Assembly: GCF_020552705.1 (NCBI RefSeq)
Contig: NZ_JAJBZG010000005.1
Span: 434,001 to 498,000 of the forward strand
Reading direction: 5' to 3'
Source: Christiangramia sediminis
Lineage (GTDB): Bacteria; Bacteroidota; Bacteroidia; Flavobacteriales; Flavobacteriaceae
Length of the DNA stretch: 64,000 bases
The notes below the pieces were generated by a model. It ran no database searches and had not been told where the DNA came from. It worked only from the letters and a program-made list of their open reading frames with translations. The number at the start of each line of letters is the position of its first letter. Position 1 is the stretch's first letter. Below, one piece after another: positions 34,299 to 43,258 of this stretch. Both the position numbers and the translations under genes were made by a program.

Positions 34299-36170
34299 TT
34301 ATCTTCCCATATAAACTAACAATACTGAAATATCATTCGGACTAACCCCGCTAATCCTTGATGCCTGAGAAACTGTGGCGGGTTGAACTTTTTTCAACTT
34401 TTCGCGAGCTTCATAAGACATGGATTTGATATTAGAATAATCAAAGTTTTGAGGAATTTTGACATCTTCTAAGCGATTCAGTTTATCGGCGTTATTTTTT
34501 TCCTTTTGGATATATCCGGAATACTTGACCTGGATTTCGGTTTGTTCAATCATCTCTTCATTAAGTTCATTTTCATGAATGAACTCCTCTACTCCACTAA
34601 AATTCTTCACATCCTCCATAGTGATCTGGGGTCTGGAAAATACTTTAAACACTTTATCGCTTTGTTTCATTGGAGATGATTTTCTTTTCTCCAAAACTGG
34701 ATTTGCTTCTTCAGGAACCACACTCAAATCTTTAAGAAATTCAACGAACTTAAAAGATTTCTCTTTTTTCTGTTCCATTTTTCTCATTCGATCTTCTGAA
34801 GCCAGACCTAAATTATAAGATCTTTCAGTTAATCTAAAATCGGCATTATCTTGTCTTAAAAGCGTACGATATTCGGCACGAGAAGTAAACATTCTATAAG
34901 GCTCTTCTGTTCCTTTGGTAATAAGATCATCAATTAAAACTCCAATATAGGCCTCATTACGTTTTAAGATAAATTCATCTTTTTCCTGCACTTTAAGGGC
35001 AGCATTTATCCCGGCCATCATTCCCTGGCAAGCGGCTTCTTCATATCCTGTAGTACCGTTAATCTGACCAGCAAAATATAGGCCATCAATCAATTTGGTT
35101 TCAAGCGTATGCTTTAACTGGGTAGGTGGAAAATAATCATATTCTATAGCATAGCCGGGTCTAAAGAATTTTACATTTTCAAAACCAGCTACAGATCGTA
35201 AAGCTTTAAATTGAACATCCTCTGGTAAAGAAGTTGAAAATCCATTTACATAAACCTCCACCGTATTCCATCCTTCCGGTTCAACAAATAGTTGATGTCT
35301 GTCCTTATCCGCAAACCGATTAATCTTATCTTCGATTGAAGGGCAATATCTTGGCCCGATACTCTGGATCCTCCCATTAAACATCGGGGAGCGATCAAAG
35401 CCTTCTTTAAGAATTTCGTGAACCTCGTTTGAGGTATAAGTCATATGACAGGAACGCTGTTTGGAAAGTGGTTTGGTTTCATCAGAATAAGAAAACTTAC
35501 CGGGAATATCATCACCGGGTTGTTCGGTCATTTTTGAATAATCCAGGGATCTTCCATCTACCCTTGGAGGAGTTCCGGTTTTCATTCTTCCGGCTTCAAA
35601 ACCTACATCTATCAAATCTTTGGTGATTCCAGTGGCAGCTCTTTCACCTGCTCTACCTCCACCAAATTGTTTATCTCCAATATGAATAAGTCCGTTTAAA
35701 AAAGTACCATTTGTACAAACCACGCTTTTACCAAAAACTTCAAGACCCAGGGAAGTTCTAACCCCTATAACTTTATCCTTTTCAATTATGAGTCCGGCAA
35801 CCATTTCCTGGTAGAAATCAAGATTTGGAGTTTGTTCTAATTTTAATCTCCAGTCCTCGGCAAATCGCATCCTATCACTTTGGACTCTTGGACTCCACAT
35901 TGCAGGTCCTTTAGATTTATTAAGCATTTTGAACTGGATAGCACTGGTATCACTTACAATACCACTATAACCTCCCATCGCATCGATCTCCCTTACGATC
36001 TGTCCCTTGGCAATTCCACCCATAGCGGGATTACAGCTCATTTGAGCAATGTTTTGAAGATTCATAGTAATGAGAAGGGTTTTGCTACCCATATTTGCCG
36101 CGGCTGCTGCGGCTTCACTACCGGCATGCCCAGCTCCAACTACAATAACATCATACTGCTTTTCGAACAT
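34299..36170 (-). CDS. mnmG: tRNA uridine-5-carboxymethylaminomethyl modification enzyme, FAD subunit
   Basis: 623 residues, standard length. The FAD motif is VVGAGHAGSEAAAAAANMG (about 10-28), with the family patches PAMGGIAKGQIVREIDAMGG and GRAGERAATGIT. With MnmE it modifies uridine 34 of certain tRNAs, which supports reading accuracy. It is bracketed by two identical parS-like sites. In many bacteria this gene (old name gidA) lies close to the replication origin. Confidence 0.98.
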   Translation of the reverse strand: MFEKQYDVIVVGAGHAGSEAAAAAANMGSKTLLITMNLQNIAQMSCNPAMGGIAKGQIVREIDAMGGYSGIVSDTSAIQFKMLNKSKGPAMWSPRVQSDRMRFAEDWRLKLEQTPNLDFYQEMVAGLIIEKDKVIGVRTSLGLEVFGKSVVCTNGTFLNGLIHIGDKQFGGGRAGERAATGITKDLIDVGFEAGRMKTGTPPRVDGRSLDYSKMTEQPGDDIPGKFSYSDETKPLSKQRSCHMTYTSNEVHEILKEGFDRSPMFNGRIQSIGPRYCPSIEDKINRFADKDRHQLFVEPEGWNTVEVYVNGFSTSLPEDVQFKALRSVAGFENVKFFRPGYAIEYDYFPPTQLKHTLETKLIDGLYFAGQINGTTGYEEAACQGMMAGINAALKVQEKDEFILKRNEAYIGVLIDDLITKGTEEPYRMFTSRAEYRTLLRQDNADFRLTERSYNLGLASEDRMRKMEQKKEKSFKFVEFLKDLSVVPEEANPVLEKRKSSPMKQSDKVFKVFSRPQITMEDVKNFSGVEEFIHENELNEEMIEQTEIQVKYSGYIQKEKNNADKLNRLEDVKIPQNFDYSNIKSMSYEAREKLKKVQPATVSQASRISGVSPNDISVLLVYMGR

Positions 36171-36189
36171 ATCCTATTCTATTTCTTTT

Positions 36190-36621
36190 CTATTGTTCCA
36201 CGTGGAACAATTCAATTTTTTCTTCTTCCTTGCGTCGCATTAATTCTTTCTCCCTTTCAGTTTTATCTTTAAAACCGCAGAAATGTAAAATTCCATGAAT
36301 TAATACTCTTTTCAATTCATCTGTAAATTGAGTTCGGAAATTTTCAGCATTATCGAGGACTCTCTCCGTACTTATAAAAATATCGCCCTGTAAAATATTC
36401 CCGACTGTGTTGTCGAAACTGATTATATCAGTATAGGTATCATGGGAAAGATATTCCAGATTGATCTTGTGGAGATATTCGTCATCACAGAAAATAAAAC
36501 TGATGTCGCCAACAAATTTTTTCTCAGACTCAATAGCTCTTTCTATCCACTGACGATATTCCTGTTCATTTTCAAGAACAAAATCATTCTCGCTAAAAAA
36601 ATTAATCTCTCCCTTTTCCAA
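36190..36621 (-). CDS. ybeY: Endoribonuclease YbeY (rRNA maturation)
   Basis: 143 residues. The metal site reads HGILHFCGFKDK, where most homologues have HGxLHLxGYDH, so the third His is replaced. I believe this Lys-Asp form is usual in Bacteroidota. YbeY trims 16S rRNA and takes part in ribosome quality control. Its last residues (FHVEQ) are encoded by the second parS-like palindrome. The start overlaps the end of the DUF4175 gene by 20 bases. Confidence 0.92.
   Translation of the reverse strand: MEKGEINFFSENDFVLENEQEYRQWIERAIESEKKFVGDISFIFCDDEYLHKINLEYLSHDTYTDIISFDNTVGNILQGDIFISTERVLDNAENFRTQFTDELKRVLIHGILHFCGFKDKTEREKELMRRKEEEKIELFHVEQ
36194..36209. other. parS-like centromere site 2, inside the ybeY end
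   Basis: A second perfect copy of TGTTCCACGTGGAACA, 1.9 kb from the first and on the other side of mnmG. It overlaps the last codons and approaches the stop of ybeY. Confidence 0.8.
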
Positions 36622-39600
36622 AATAATCCTTTACTTTCTCTCTGTAAATTTGCCGCAAAGGTAAGATTTGTCTGTTTAAAATTTCAGTAGAATTAAAATA
36701 TTCTTTTGCGTTATCAATCTGATTCTGAAGACTGTTTGCATAATCGATCCTATTGGTTTCAGATTTTCTTTTATCATCTGTTCCCTGCAATTTAAATGCC
36801 TTTTCAAATTTCAATAATTCATATTGTAATTTCTGCATTCTCTTGACAGTCTCAGGATCAAATCCCTTGTCTAATAATTGCTCTTCTATTTTCTGCATTT
36901 CCTCTGTGGGATTATAACCAGGTTTTTCACCGTTTTCTTCCAGTAACTTTTCCATCTGCATACGTAACATTTGCTGCTCCTTATAGATTTCATACAGTTC
37001 CCCACTTTCGCCTTCTCCTTCACCCGGTTGCGACTCACCTTCCTGTTCAGGTCGGGGTTTTCCTTCAGTACCCTCCTTCATCTCCTGCATCAATTTTTCC
37101 TGTTTCTGAATAATATCCTGAAGCTGGAACTCCTCTCCTCCCTTTCCTTCTCCTGCCTGGGGATTAGCCATCATCTGTTGCATGGAACCAAGAATTTGGT
37201 AGAGTAAATTCGCAAGATCATTTGCTCCCGTAACTACATATTGCTGACTAGCGGTTCCCTGTGAAATCTCGTTCTCTGAAAGTCTCTCTATAGATTTTTC
37301 AAGGTCAAATTCGACATTGGTCAACTTATCTGTAATCACTTCATTGACCATGGGATTCCTCATAGCCAGCATATACAGGCTGTCATCAATATGCCTGAAA
37401 TTTTCCCTTAAATTACTTTGTTCTTTAAGCTTCCCCGCATACTTCGGATTGTTCTGCTGAATGTCTTTAAAATCATCCAGTAAATCTTCCTGTTCAAATG
37501 AAAAAACGATTAAATTATCGAGAATCTGTCGAAGCATTTCAGCATCTGCCTCTAGTTGCTCGCCAGCCTGCATCATCGCAGATTCTTGCATTTGCTGGCT
37601 CATTTGCTTCATTTTTTTGGAAGCATCTTTTTGCTTTTGTTGAGCGTCAGATTTTTTATTCTGTTCTAATTGTTCTTTTGCGTCCTTCTGGTCGTTCTCG
37701 ATGCTCTCTTCATTTTCTTCTTCCCTGTTCAAATCCTCTGGTTGCTTTAAAGCTTCGTTTTCTTTTTCCAGCTTGTCCATCTCCTCCTGAAATTCTTGAA
37801 ACTTTTCATTAAGGTTCTCCTGATTTTCTGAATTATTTTCTTCGGAATCTTCAGAAAGTTGCTCCTGTTCTTCCGCAAGATTTTCCAGGTCCCGGGCAAG
37901 TTTCTGTTTCTTTTCTGCTACATAATACCTTTTTGTAAGCTCCAACAATTGTTCAAGATTTCGCTGGTTGCTTTTATTTTGTTTAGAAAGTTTATCCAGC
38001 TTTTTACCAAGATCTTCCTTTTGGATCTTTTCTGAATATTTCTGAAGTTCCTCCAATAAACTTTCATTTTCTTCCAGTCTTTTTTCGTTGTTCTCAAGAC
38101 GCTTGCTCAATTCCTTTTCCATGGTTGAATTTTCTACATTCTCATTCTCTTCCAAACTTTTCTTAAGTTTTTCAGAATAAGATTTCATCATTTCATTCTG
38201 CTTTTTCTGACGCTTCAAAAATTCCTCTAGCTTCTTTCTTTCGCTATAATTCAATTCTTCTCTTTCTTTTTCAAGTCTCGAGATCTCTTCTAATTCTTCC
38301 TCAGATTTTTCAAACTCGGTCAACTTTTCACCCATATTTTTTATAGCATCATTCTGTTCCTGCAGCTTTTCATTCTCCAGTTCATCAGCAGATTTTTTTC
38401 TATAGGAAAATGTTTCAGACCTGGAAGATTTTGCCCCGTTGACTGCATCATTATCATAGACCAGAAAGAAATAGTTATAACTTGAACCGCTTTCAAGCGC
38501 AATATTTCCCGGAAAACTGAAATGGAATTCATCAAAACTCTCCTTAGATACCGGGATATTGATGGTTTCGGGATCTTCTTTATTTTCTTCAGAATAATAT
38601 ACCAATTCTAACCTGCTTAAGCCGTAATCATCTGAAATATCCCCCTTAAAATATTGTATATCAGTATTTAATGAGTCTTTTTCAGTTCTTACAGCGATCT
38701 CAGGATATTCATCTTTGATGATCTTAACCGTATAATCAAGATTTTCGTAATTCTTAATAAGCCTATTGGACGAACTCACTGAATATGTCAAATTTGTAAC
38801 CAGTGTCCTTTCAAAAACGGCTTTATTATTTAAAGCCTTAAGCTGTATAAGAGAATCTGGTAATTTGAAGTTGATCGTTTCAACATTACGAGTAATGAAA
38901 TTCCAGTTTATACGGGTTCCTTCTGGAACACTTACATTCCCGGTCCCGGATAAATTTTCATCCTTCATTCCAGTATATTCAGGATAATCCAGAAGCATTT
39001 CAAAATTCAATAATTTCGGCACTTTTATCACCTCCAACATATAATCTTCTGACACAACCTCGTTAGATTGTAATTGAAATTCAAGATCCTCATTAAGATC
39101 TGTAAAAGAATATTCAAAAACTCCTGGAGAGGTCTGCTTCATAAAATTTTCATTTCCATTAACCAGTAGCTGTACAATTTCAGGGTTAAAATCCCCAACA
39201 GTCTGAATCTTAATATTAAAGTTCTCCCCTTCCCTGGCCGATAAATCATTATTCTGAATGATAAAATTAAAAGGAGCCGGCTTCAAATACACTTTATTAT
39301 AATCTGAGATCCTCCCAAAACTATGGGTAATAGCATCAGCTTCGCCAGCGACCACAAGACCAATGATGATCAATAATGGTAAAAACACATACCTAAGATG
39401 TTTCCTGTTCTTTTTAAAATCTATCGCACGGGAAAATGGGATTGGAGTAAGCTCTTTAGATCGCTGGTTTATACTCGCCAGCAAAAGATCTGATTGTTTT
39501 GAATTATTTTTTAGTTGAAGTAAATTGGTAAGTTTATCATTTACTTCGGGAAAATGATTTCCGATGATTTCTGAAGCCTGATATTCGTCGATTCCACGGG

Positions 39601-39853
39601 AAATTTTCAAAAGTTTAAATAATGGAATACCCACAAATTTGAAGAGAAGTCCTAATTCAACAAGAATGAATAGCAAAAATAAAATACCCCTTCCCGTGGT
39701 GGAAAGCCAGAAGAGATATTCCAGACCAACTACAAGCAGAAAATAAATGAGACCAGTCGCAATAAACAAAAGGCTTCCTTTAAGTATTAGATTGAGATAA
39801 TACTTTTTAATAAAAGCCTCCAGCTTTTCCTGCACCAATCCAAAATTCTCCAT
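36602..39853 (-). CDS. Very large membrane-anchored coiled-coil protein (DUF4175)
   Basis: 1083 residues. Membrane helices lie at about 22-45, 50-75 and 147-167. A beta-rich, Ig-like region follows (about 190-480, with VPKLLNFEMLLDYPEYTGM). From about 490 to 790 it is an extreme Glu/Lys/Asn/Gln coiled coil, then a Gln/Met-rich stretch and a helical C-terminus. This matches the Bacteroidota family DUF4175. The bulk is probably periplasmic, spanning a long distance. Function unknown. It is divergent from gltX and overlaps ybeY. Confidence 0.8.
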   Translation of the reverse strand: MENFGLVQEKLEAFIKKYYLNLILKGSLLFIATGLIYFLLVVGLEYLFWLSTTGRGILFLLFILVELGLLFKFVGIPLFKLLKISRGIDEYQASEIIGNHFPEVNDKLTNLLQLKNNSKQSDLLLASINQRSKELTPIPFSRAIDFKKNRKHLRYVFLPLLIIIGLVVAGEADAITHSFGRISDYNKVYLKPAPFNFIIQNNDLSAREGENFNIKIQTVGDFNPEIVQLLVNGNENFMKQTSPGVFEYSFTDLNEDLEFQLQSNEVVSEDYMLEVIKVPKLLNFEMLLDYPEYTGMKDENLSGTGNVSVPEGTRINWNFITRNVETINFKLPDSLIQLKALNNKAVFERTLVTNLTYSVSSSNRLIKNYENLDYTVKIIKDEYPEIAVRTEKDSLNTDIQYFKGDISDDYGLSRLELVYYSEENKEDPETINIPVSKESFDEFHFSFPGNIALESGSSYNYFFLVYDNDAVNGAKSSRSETFSYRKKSADELENEKLQEQNDAIKNMGEKLTEFEKSEEELEEISRLEKEREELNYSERKKLEEFLKRQKKQNEMMKSYSEKLKKSLEENENVENSTMEKELSKRLENNEKRLEENESLLEELQKYSEKIQKEDLGKKLDKLSKQNKSNQRNLEQLLELTKRYYVAEKKQKLARDLENLAEEQEQLSEDSEENNSENQENLNEKFQEFQEEMDKLEKENEALKQPEDLNREEENEESIENDQKDAKEQLEQNKKSDAQQKQKDASKKMKQMSQQMQESAMMQAGEQLEADAEMLRQILDNLIVFSFEQEDLLDDFKDIQQNNPKYAGKLKEQSNLRENFRHIDDSLYMLAMRNPMVNEVITDKLTNVEFDLEKSIERLSENEISQGTASQQYVVTGANDLANLLYQILGSMQQMMANPQAGEGKGGEEFQLQDIIQKQEKLMQEMKEGTEGKPRPEQEGESQPGEGEGESGELYEIYKEQQMLRMQMEKLLEENGEKPGYNPTEEMQKIEEQLLDKGFDPETVKRMQKLQYELLKFEKAFKLQGTDDKRKSETNRIDYANSLQNQIDNAKEYFNSTEILNRQILPLRQIYREKVKDYFGKGRD

Positions 39854-39941
39854 TTAAAAGCAATGTTTCCTTAAAAATACAATAAAATTAGATCTTATTC
39901 AGGATGCCAGCTTCAGGTTTAGGATTGGATTAATAAGGTTG

Positions 39942-39949
39942 TATCTTTG
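39942..39949 (+). promoter_or_regulatory. -7 box for gltX
   Basis: TATCTTTG, 20 bases before the gltX ATG; the -33 element is not clear. Confidence 0.5.
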
Positions 39950-39969
39950 CAAGCAAAAATCAGAAAAAT

Positions 39970-41487
39970 ATGTCTTCTAAAGTAAGAGTAAGATTTGCTC
40001 CAAGCCCCACCGGACCATTGCATATTGGTGGCGTAAGAACAGCCTTATATAATTATTTATTTGCTAAAAAACACGGCGGAGATTTTGTGTTGAGAATTGA
40101 AGATACAGATCAAAACCGGTATGTGGAAGGAGCTGAAGATTATATTATTGAATCCCTTAACTGGTGCGGAATTCCTTATGATGAAGGCCCCGGAAAAGAA
40201 AAGGGATATGGCCCCTACAGGCAAAGTGAGCGTAAGGATAAATACCGTGAATATGCTGAAAAGCTCATCGAATCTGGAGATGCTTATTATGCATTTGATA
40301 CGGCAGATGAGTTGGACGCACACCGAAAAGATCATGAAGAAAAAGGTAAAACTTTTATCTATAACTGGCATAACCGTCAAAAACTAAAAAATTCGCTTTC
40401 TCTTTCAGAGGAAGAGGTTCAGCAAAAAATTGATGCCGAGGAAGCTTATGTAATTCGTTTTAAATCTCCCCAGGACGAAACTTTGCATTTAAAAGATGTG
40501 ATTCGTGGAGAGATGGAGATAGATACAAACATCCTTGATGATAAAGTGCTTTTTAAAAGCGACGGGATGCCTACCTATCACCTGGCAAATATTGTAGATG
40601 ATCATCTTATGGAGATCACCCATGTAATTCGTGGGGAAGAATGGCTTCCATCTCTTGCCTTACACTATATGCTCTACAGGGCATTTGGATGGAATGCGCC
40701 TGAATTTGCACATCTTCCGCTAATACTTAAACCTCAGGGAAAAGGAAAACTAAGCAAAAGGGATGGCGAAAAAATGGGATTCCCGGTATTTCCTTTAGAA
40801 TGGAAGGATCCAAAGTCGGGTGAAATTTCTGCGGGATACAAAGAAGAAGGATATTTTCCTGAAGCTGTGGTAAACATGCTTGCATTTTTAGGCTGGAATC
40901 CTGGAACAGAACAGGAATTTTTCGAATTAGAAGAATTGACCAAAGCTTTTGAACTGGAAAGAGTTCATAAAGGAGGTGCCAAATTTGATCCTGAAAAGAC
41001 AAAGTGGTTTCAGCAGCATTATATTCAGCTTGCCGATAATGATTTCCTGGCGGGAGAATTTGAAAAATATCTGGTAAAAAAAGATATCACTGCCGATAAA
41101 AAATATATTTCTGATGTAGTTGCACTTATCAAGGAACGAGTAGTATTTGTTGAAGATTTCTGGGAGCAGGGATACTTTTTCTTTATTGCGCCTACCTCTT
41201 TTGACCCGAAAGATTCAAAAAAGGCCTGGAAAGAGGATACCTCTGAGCTTATGAAGGAATTAAAAGAATTTCTTAAGTCTGTTGAAGATTTTAAGGCAGA
41301 ACCACTTCAGGAAGCAGTAAAAGAATGGATAAAGAGTAAAGAAATAGGTTTTGGAAAAGTAATGATGCCTTTAAGAATCGCACTTGTAGGTGCTTTACAG
41401 GGACCAGATCTTTATAAAATCGCTGAATTTATCGGTAAAGAAGAAAGTATAGATCGTATTCAGAATGCGATTGAAACTTTAAAGTAA
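39970..41487 (+). CDS. gltX: Glutamyl-tRNA synthetase
   Basis: 505 residues. The class I signature PTGPLHIGG (about 12-20) and the KMSKS-type loop KLSKRDG (about 262-268) are both present. It charges tRNA-Glu, and if no GatCAB-dependent tRNA-Gln route exists, only tRNA-Glu: a separate glnS is present 2.3 kb away, so glutamine is charged directly. Single-gene unit with promoter and terminator. Confidence 0.97.
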   Translation: MSSKVRVRFAPSPTGPLHIGGVRTALYNYLFAKKHGGDFVLRIEDTDQNRYVEGAEDYIIESLNWCGIPYDEGPGKEKGYGPYRQSERKDKYREYAEKLIESGDAYYAFDTADELDAHRKDHEEKGKTFIYNWHNRQKLKNSLSLSEEEVQQKIDAEEAYVIRFKSPQDETLHLKDVIRGEMEIDTNILDDKVLFKSDGMPTYHLANIVDDHLMEITHVIRGEEWLPSLALHYMLYRAFGWNAPEFAHLPLILKPQGKGKLSKRDGEKMGFPVFPLEWKDPKSGEISAGYKEEGYFPEAVVNMLAFLGWNPGTEQEFFELEELTKAFELERVHKGGAKFDPEKTKWFQQHYIQLADNDFLAGEFEKYLVKKDITADKKYISDVVALIKERVVFVEDFWEQGYFFFIAPTSFDPKDSKKAWKEDTSELMKELKEFLKSVEDFKAEPLQEAVKEWIKSKEIGFGKVMMPLRIALVGALQGPDLYKIAEFIGKEESIDRIQNAIETLK

Positions 41488-41508
41488 GTAATTTCAAAAT
41501 AATTTTAG

Positions 41509-41541
41509 AACCGGTTTCTCTTCAAAAGGAGCCGGTTTTTT
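41509..41541 (+). terminator. Terminator of gltX
   Basis: AACCGG (41509-41514) pairs with CCGGTT (41532-41537) across a 17-base loop with some internal pairing, then a T-run. Confidence 0.75.
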
Positions 41542-41603
41542 ATTTTATAAAGATTCAGTCTTTTATGCTTAAATTGAAGCATTCTTAATTTAATAATTAA
41601 TTC

Positions 41604-42566
41604 ATGCTTAATTTAGTGTTATTACCCATTCTGGGAGTTTTTTTACTTCTCATTATTTTTTCGGGAATCTTTATCGTAAAACAACAAACCTCAGCAGTGA
41701 TTGAGAGATTCGGGAAATTTACCAGTATTAGAAGTTCCGGTCTTCAACTAAAAATTCCTTTGATAGACCAGGTGGCGGGAAGGATAAATTTAAAAGTTCA
41801 GCAACTGGATGTAATGGTGGAGACCAAAACAAAGGATAATGTTTTTGTAAAACTTAAGATCTCTGTGCAGTTCCAGGTTCGGCAGGATAATGTATATGAT
41901 GCCTTCTACAAGCTTGAAAGCCCTCACGACCAGATAACTTCTTATGTATTTGATGTAGTACGTGCAGAAGTGCCTAAAATGAAGCTGGACGATGTCTTTG
42001 AGCGGAAAGATGACATCGCAATCGCGGTAAACCGGGAATTGAATGAAGCCATGGGTGATTACGGGTATGATATTATTAGAACACTGGTGACAGATATTGA
42101 CCCTGATGAAAAGGTAAAAGCAGCCATGAACCGAATTAATGCCGCCGAAAGAGAAAAAGTAGCTGCAGAATATGATGGCGAGGCAGAACGAATACGAATT
42201 GTGGCCAAAGCAAGAGCTGAAGCTGAAAGTAAGCGATTACAAGGCCAGGGTATTGCCGATCAACGAAGGGAGATTGCCAGAGGACTTGAGGAAAGTGTTG
42301 ATGTTTTGAACAATGTTGGAATTAACTCACAGGAAGCTTCCGCATTGATCGTGGTAACCCAGCACTATGATACTTTACAGGCTATTGGAGAGCAAACAAA
42401 CAGTAATTTGATATTACTTCCAAACTCACCCCAGGCAGGCAGCGAAATGCTAAATAATATGGTCGCTTCCTTTACGGCTTCCAATCAAATTGGGGAGGCT
42501 ATGAAGGAACAGAACCTAAAAAAGTCAGAGGGATTGAAAAATAAACCTAAGGATAAAAATGAGTAA
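41604..42566 (+). CDS. SPFH/stomatin-prohibitin family membrane protein
   Basis: 320 residues. One N-terminal membrane helix (about 3-25) leads into an SPFH domain (about 25-200, AVIERFGKFTSIRSSGLQLKIP) and an Ala/Glu-rich helix with RINAAEREKVAAEYDGEAER, then a flexible tail. Relatives oligomerise at the inner membrane and organise lipids and proteases. Length and AEREK region match the HflK/stomatin-like group rather than flotillin. It ends in a bidirectional terminator. Confidence 0.9.
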   Translation: MLNLVLLPILGVFLLLIIFSGIFIVKQQTSAVIERFGKFTSIRSSGLQLKIPLIDQVAGRINLKVQQLDVMVETKTKDNVFVKLKISVQFQVRQDNVYDAFYKLESPHDQITSYVFDVVRAEVPKMKLDDVFERKDDIAIAVNRELNEAMGDYGYDIIRTLVTDIDPDEKVKAAMNRINAAEREKVAAEYDGEAERIRIVAKARAEAESKRLQGQGIADQRREIARGLEESVDVLNNVGINSQEASALIVVTQHYDTLQAIGEQTNSNLILLPNSPQAGSEMLNNMVASFTASNQIGEAMKEQNLKKSEGLKNKPKDKNE

Positions 42567-42605
42567 GCTTTCCTTAAGGTAAGATGGAAATTACATATAA
42601 AATTC

Positions 42606-42641
42606 AATAAAAAAAGCCTCCCAATTGGAGGCTTTTTAATC
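42606..42641. terminator. Bidirectional terminator
   Basis: GCCTCC and GGAGGC (42616-42632) around CAATT, flanked by A-rich and T-rich runs so that either strand has a T-tract. It ends the SPFH gene and the convergent DUF6327-like gene. Confidence 0.9.
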
Positions 42642-42655
42642 TTACATATATTTTT

Positions 42656-42892
42656 TTATCTATTTCTGTTCGAGGTGGCGACGTCCTTCACTCCCATAAT
42701 TTTTGAAACCGCTTTAAGAATTAATGCTTTTTGAGCAATAGAACCCAAGGCATTACGCATAAGCGACATAGGAGACAAGCTTTCTTTGGTTTGATCTAAA
42801 CTAAGTTTAATCTCTTCCTTATCTATCTCTGTCTGCAGTTTTAGGATCTTAAGATCCTTGTCTATTTCTTCAAAAGATGAATATACTCTCAT
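42656..42892 (-). CDS. Small helical protein (DUF6327-like)
   Basis: 78 residues, all-helical and charged, beginning MRVYSSFEEIDKDLKILKLQ. I associate this opening with DUF6327, found beside holin-like and YtxH genes in flavobacteria. No membrane helix is clear, though SMSPMSLMRNALGSIAQKAL could be amphipathic. It overlaps the upstream holin-like gene by 4 bases. Function unknown, probably part of an envelope stress trio. Confidence 0.6.
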   Translation of the reverse strand: MRVYSSFEEIDKDLKILKLQTEIDKEEIKLSLDQTKESLSPMSLMRNALGSIAQKALILKAVSKIMGVKDVATSNRNR

Positions 42893-43251
42893 TCGTCGTC
42901 GGTATCGTTAAAAACTGATTTTGAGAATTTTCTTAGAATTAACTTTTCAATAGGCTCTTTTCCGAAGATAAAAATAAGAACAAAGACTATCATATAGAAG
43001 CCTCCGACAATAAAATAACCGGAACTTGGGACCCCTATTGCCTCGCTAATTACAATTGCAACAGCAAAAGAAAGCATTATACCAGCAGTACTTAAAAGAA
43101 AACCCATGACCAGGAAGCGAACTAAGGATGTTGCTCCCTTCATTCCCTGCCTAAAGGCCCTAAGCTTATAATATTCAGAATTACTTTGCATGTAAGACTG
43201 AATATTATTATTTAAATCATGAACACTGTTGGATAGTTTTTCAAATGCCAT
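42889..43251 (-). CDS. Holin-like membrane protein (YqjE/phage holin superfamily III type)
   Basis: 120 residues. An amphipathic N-terminus (about 1-35) is followed by two membrane helices (about 45-70 and 78-100, FLVMGFLLSTAGIMLSFAVAI) and a basic tail. The shape matches the YqjE/DUF1469 group called phage holin family by annotation pipelines, but no phage genes are around. It lies between the YtxH and DUF6327-like genes in one tight unit. Confidence 0.72.
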   Translation of the reverse strand: MAFEKLSNSVHDLNNNIQSYMQSNSEYYKLRAFRQGMKGATSLVRFLVMGFLLSTAGIMLSFAVAIVISEAIGVPSSGYFIVGGFYMIVFVLIFIFGKEPIEKLILRKFSKSVFNDTDDE

Positions 43252-43258
43252 ATAAAGA

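Noticed and set aside
42889-43251. Holin as a sign of a prophage
   Set aside because: The protein belongs to a YqjE-like group encoded with YtxH; no other phage gene is present.
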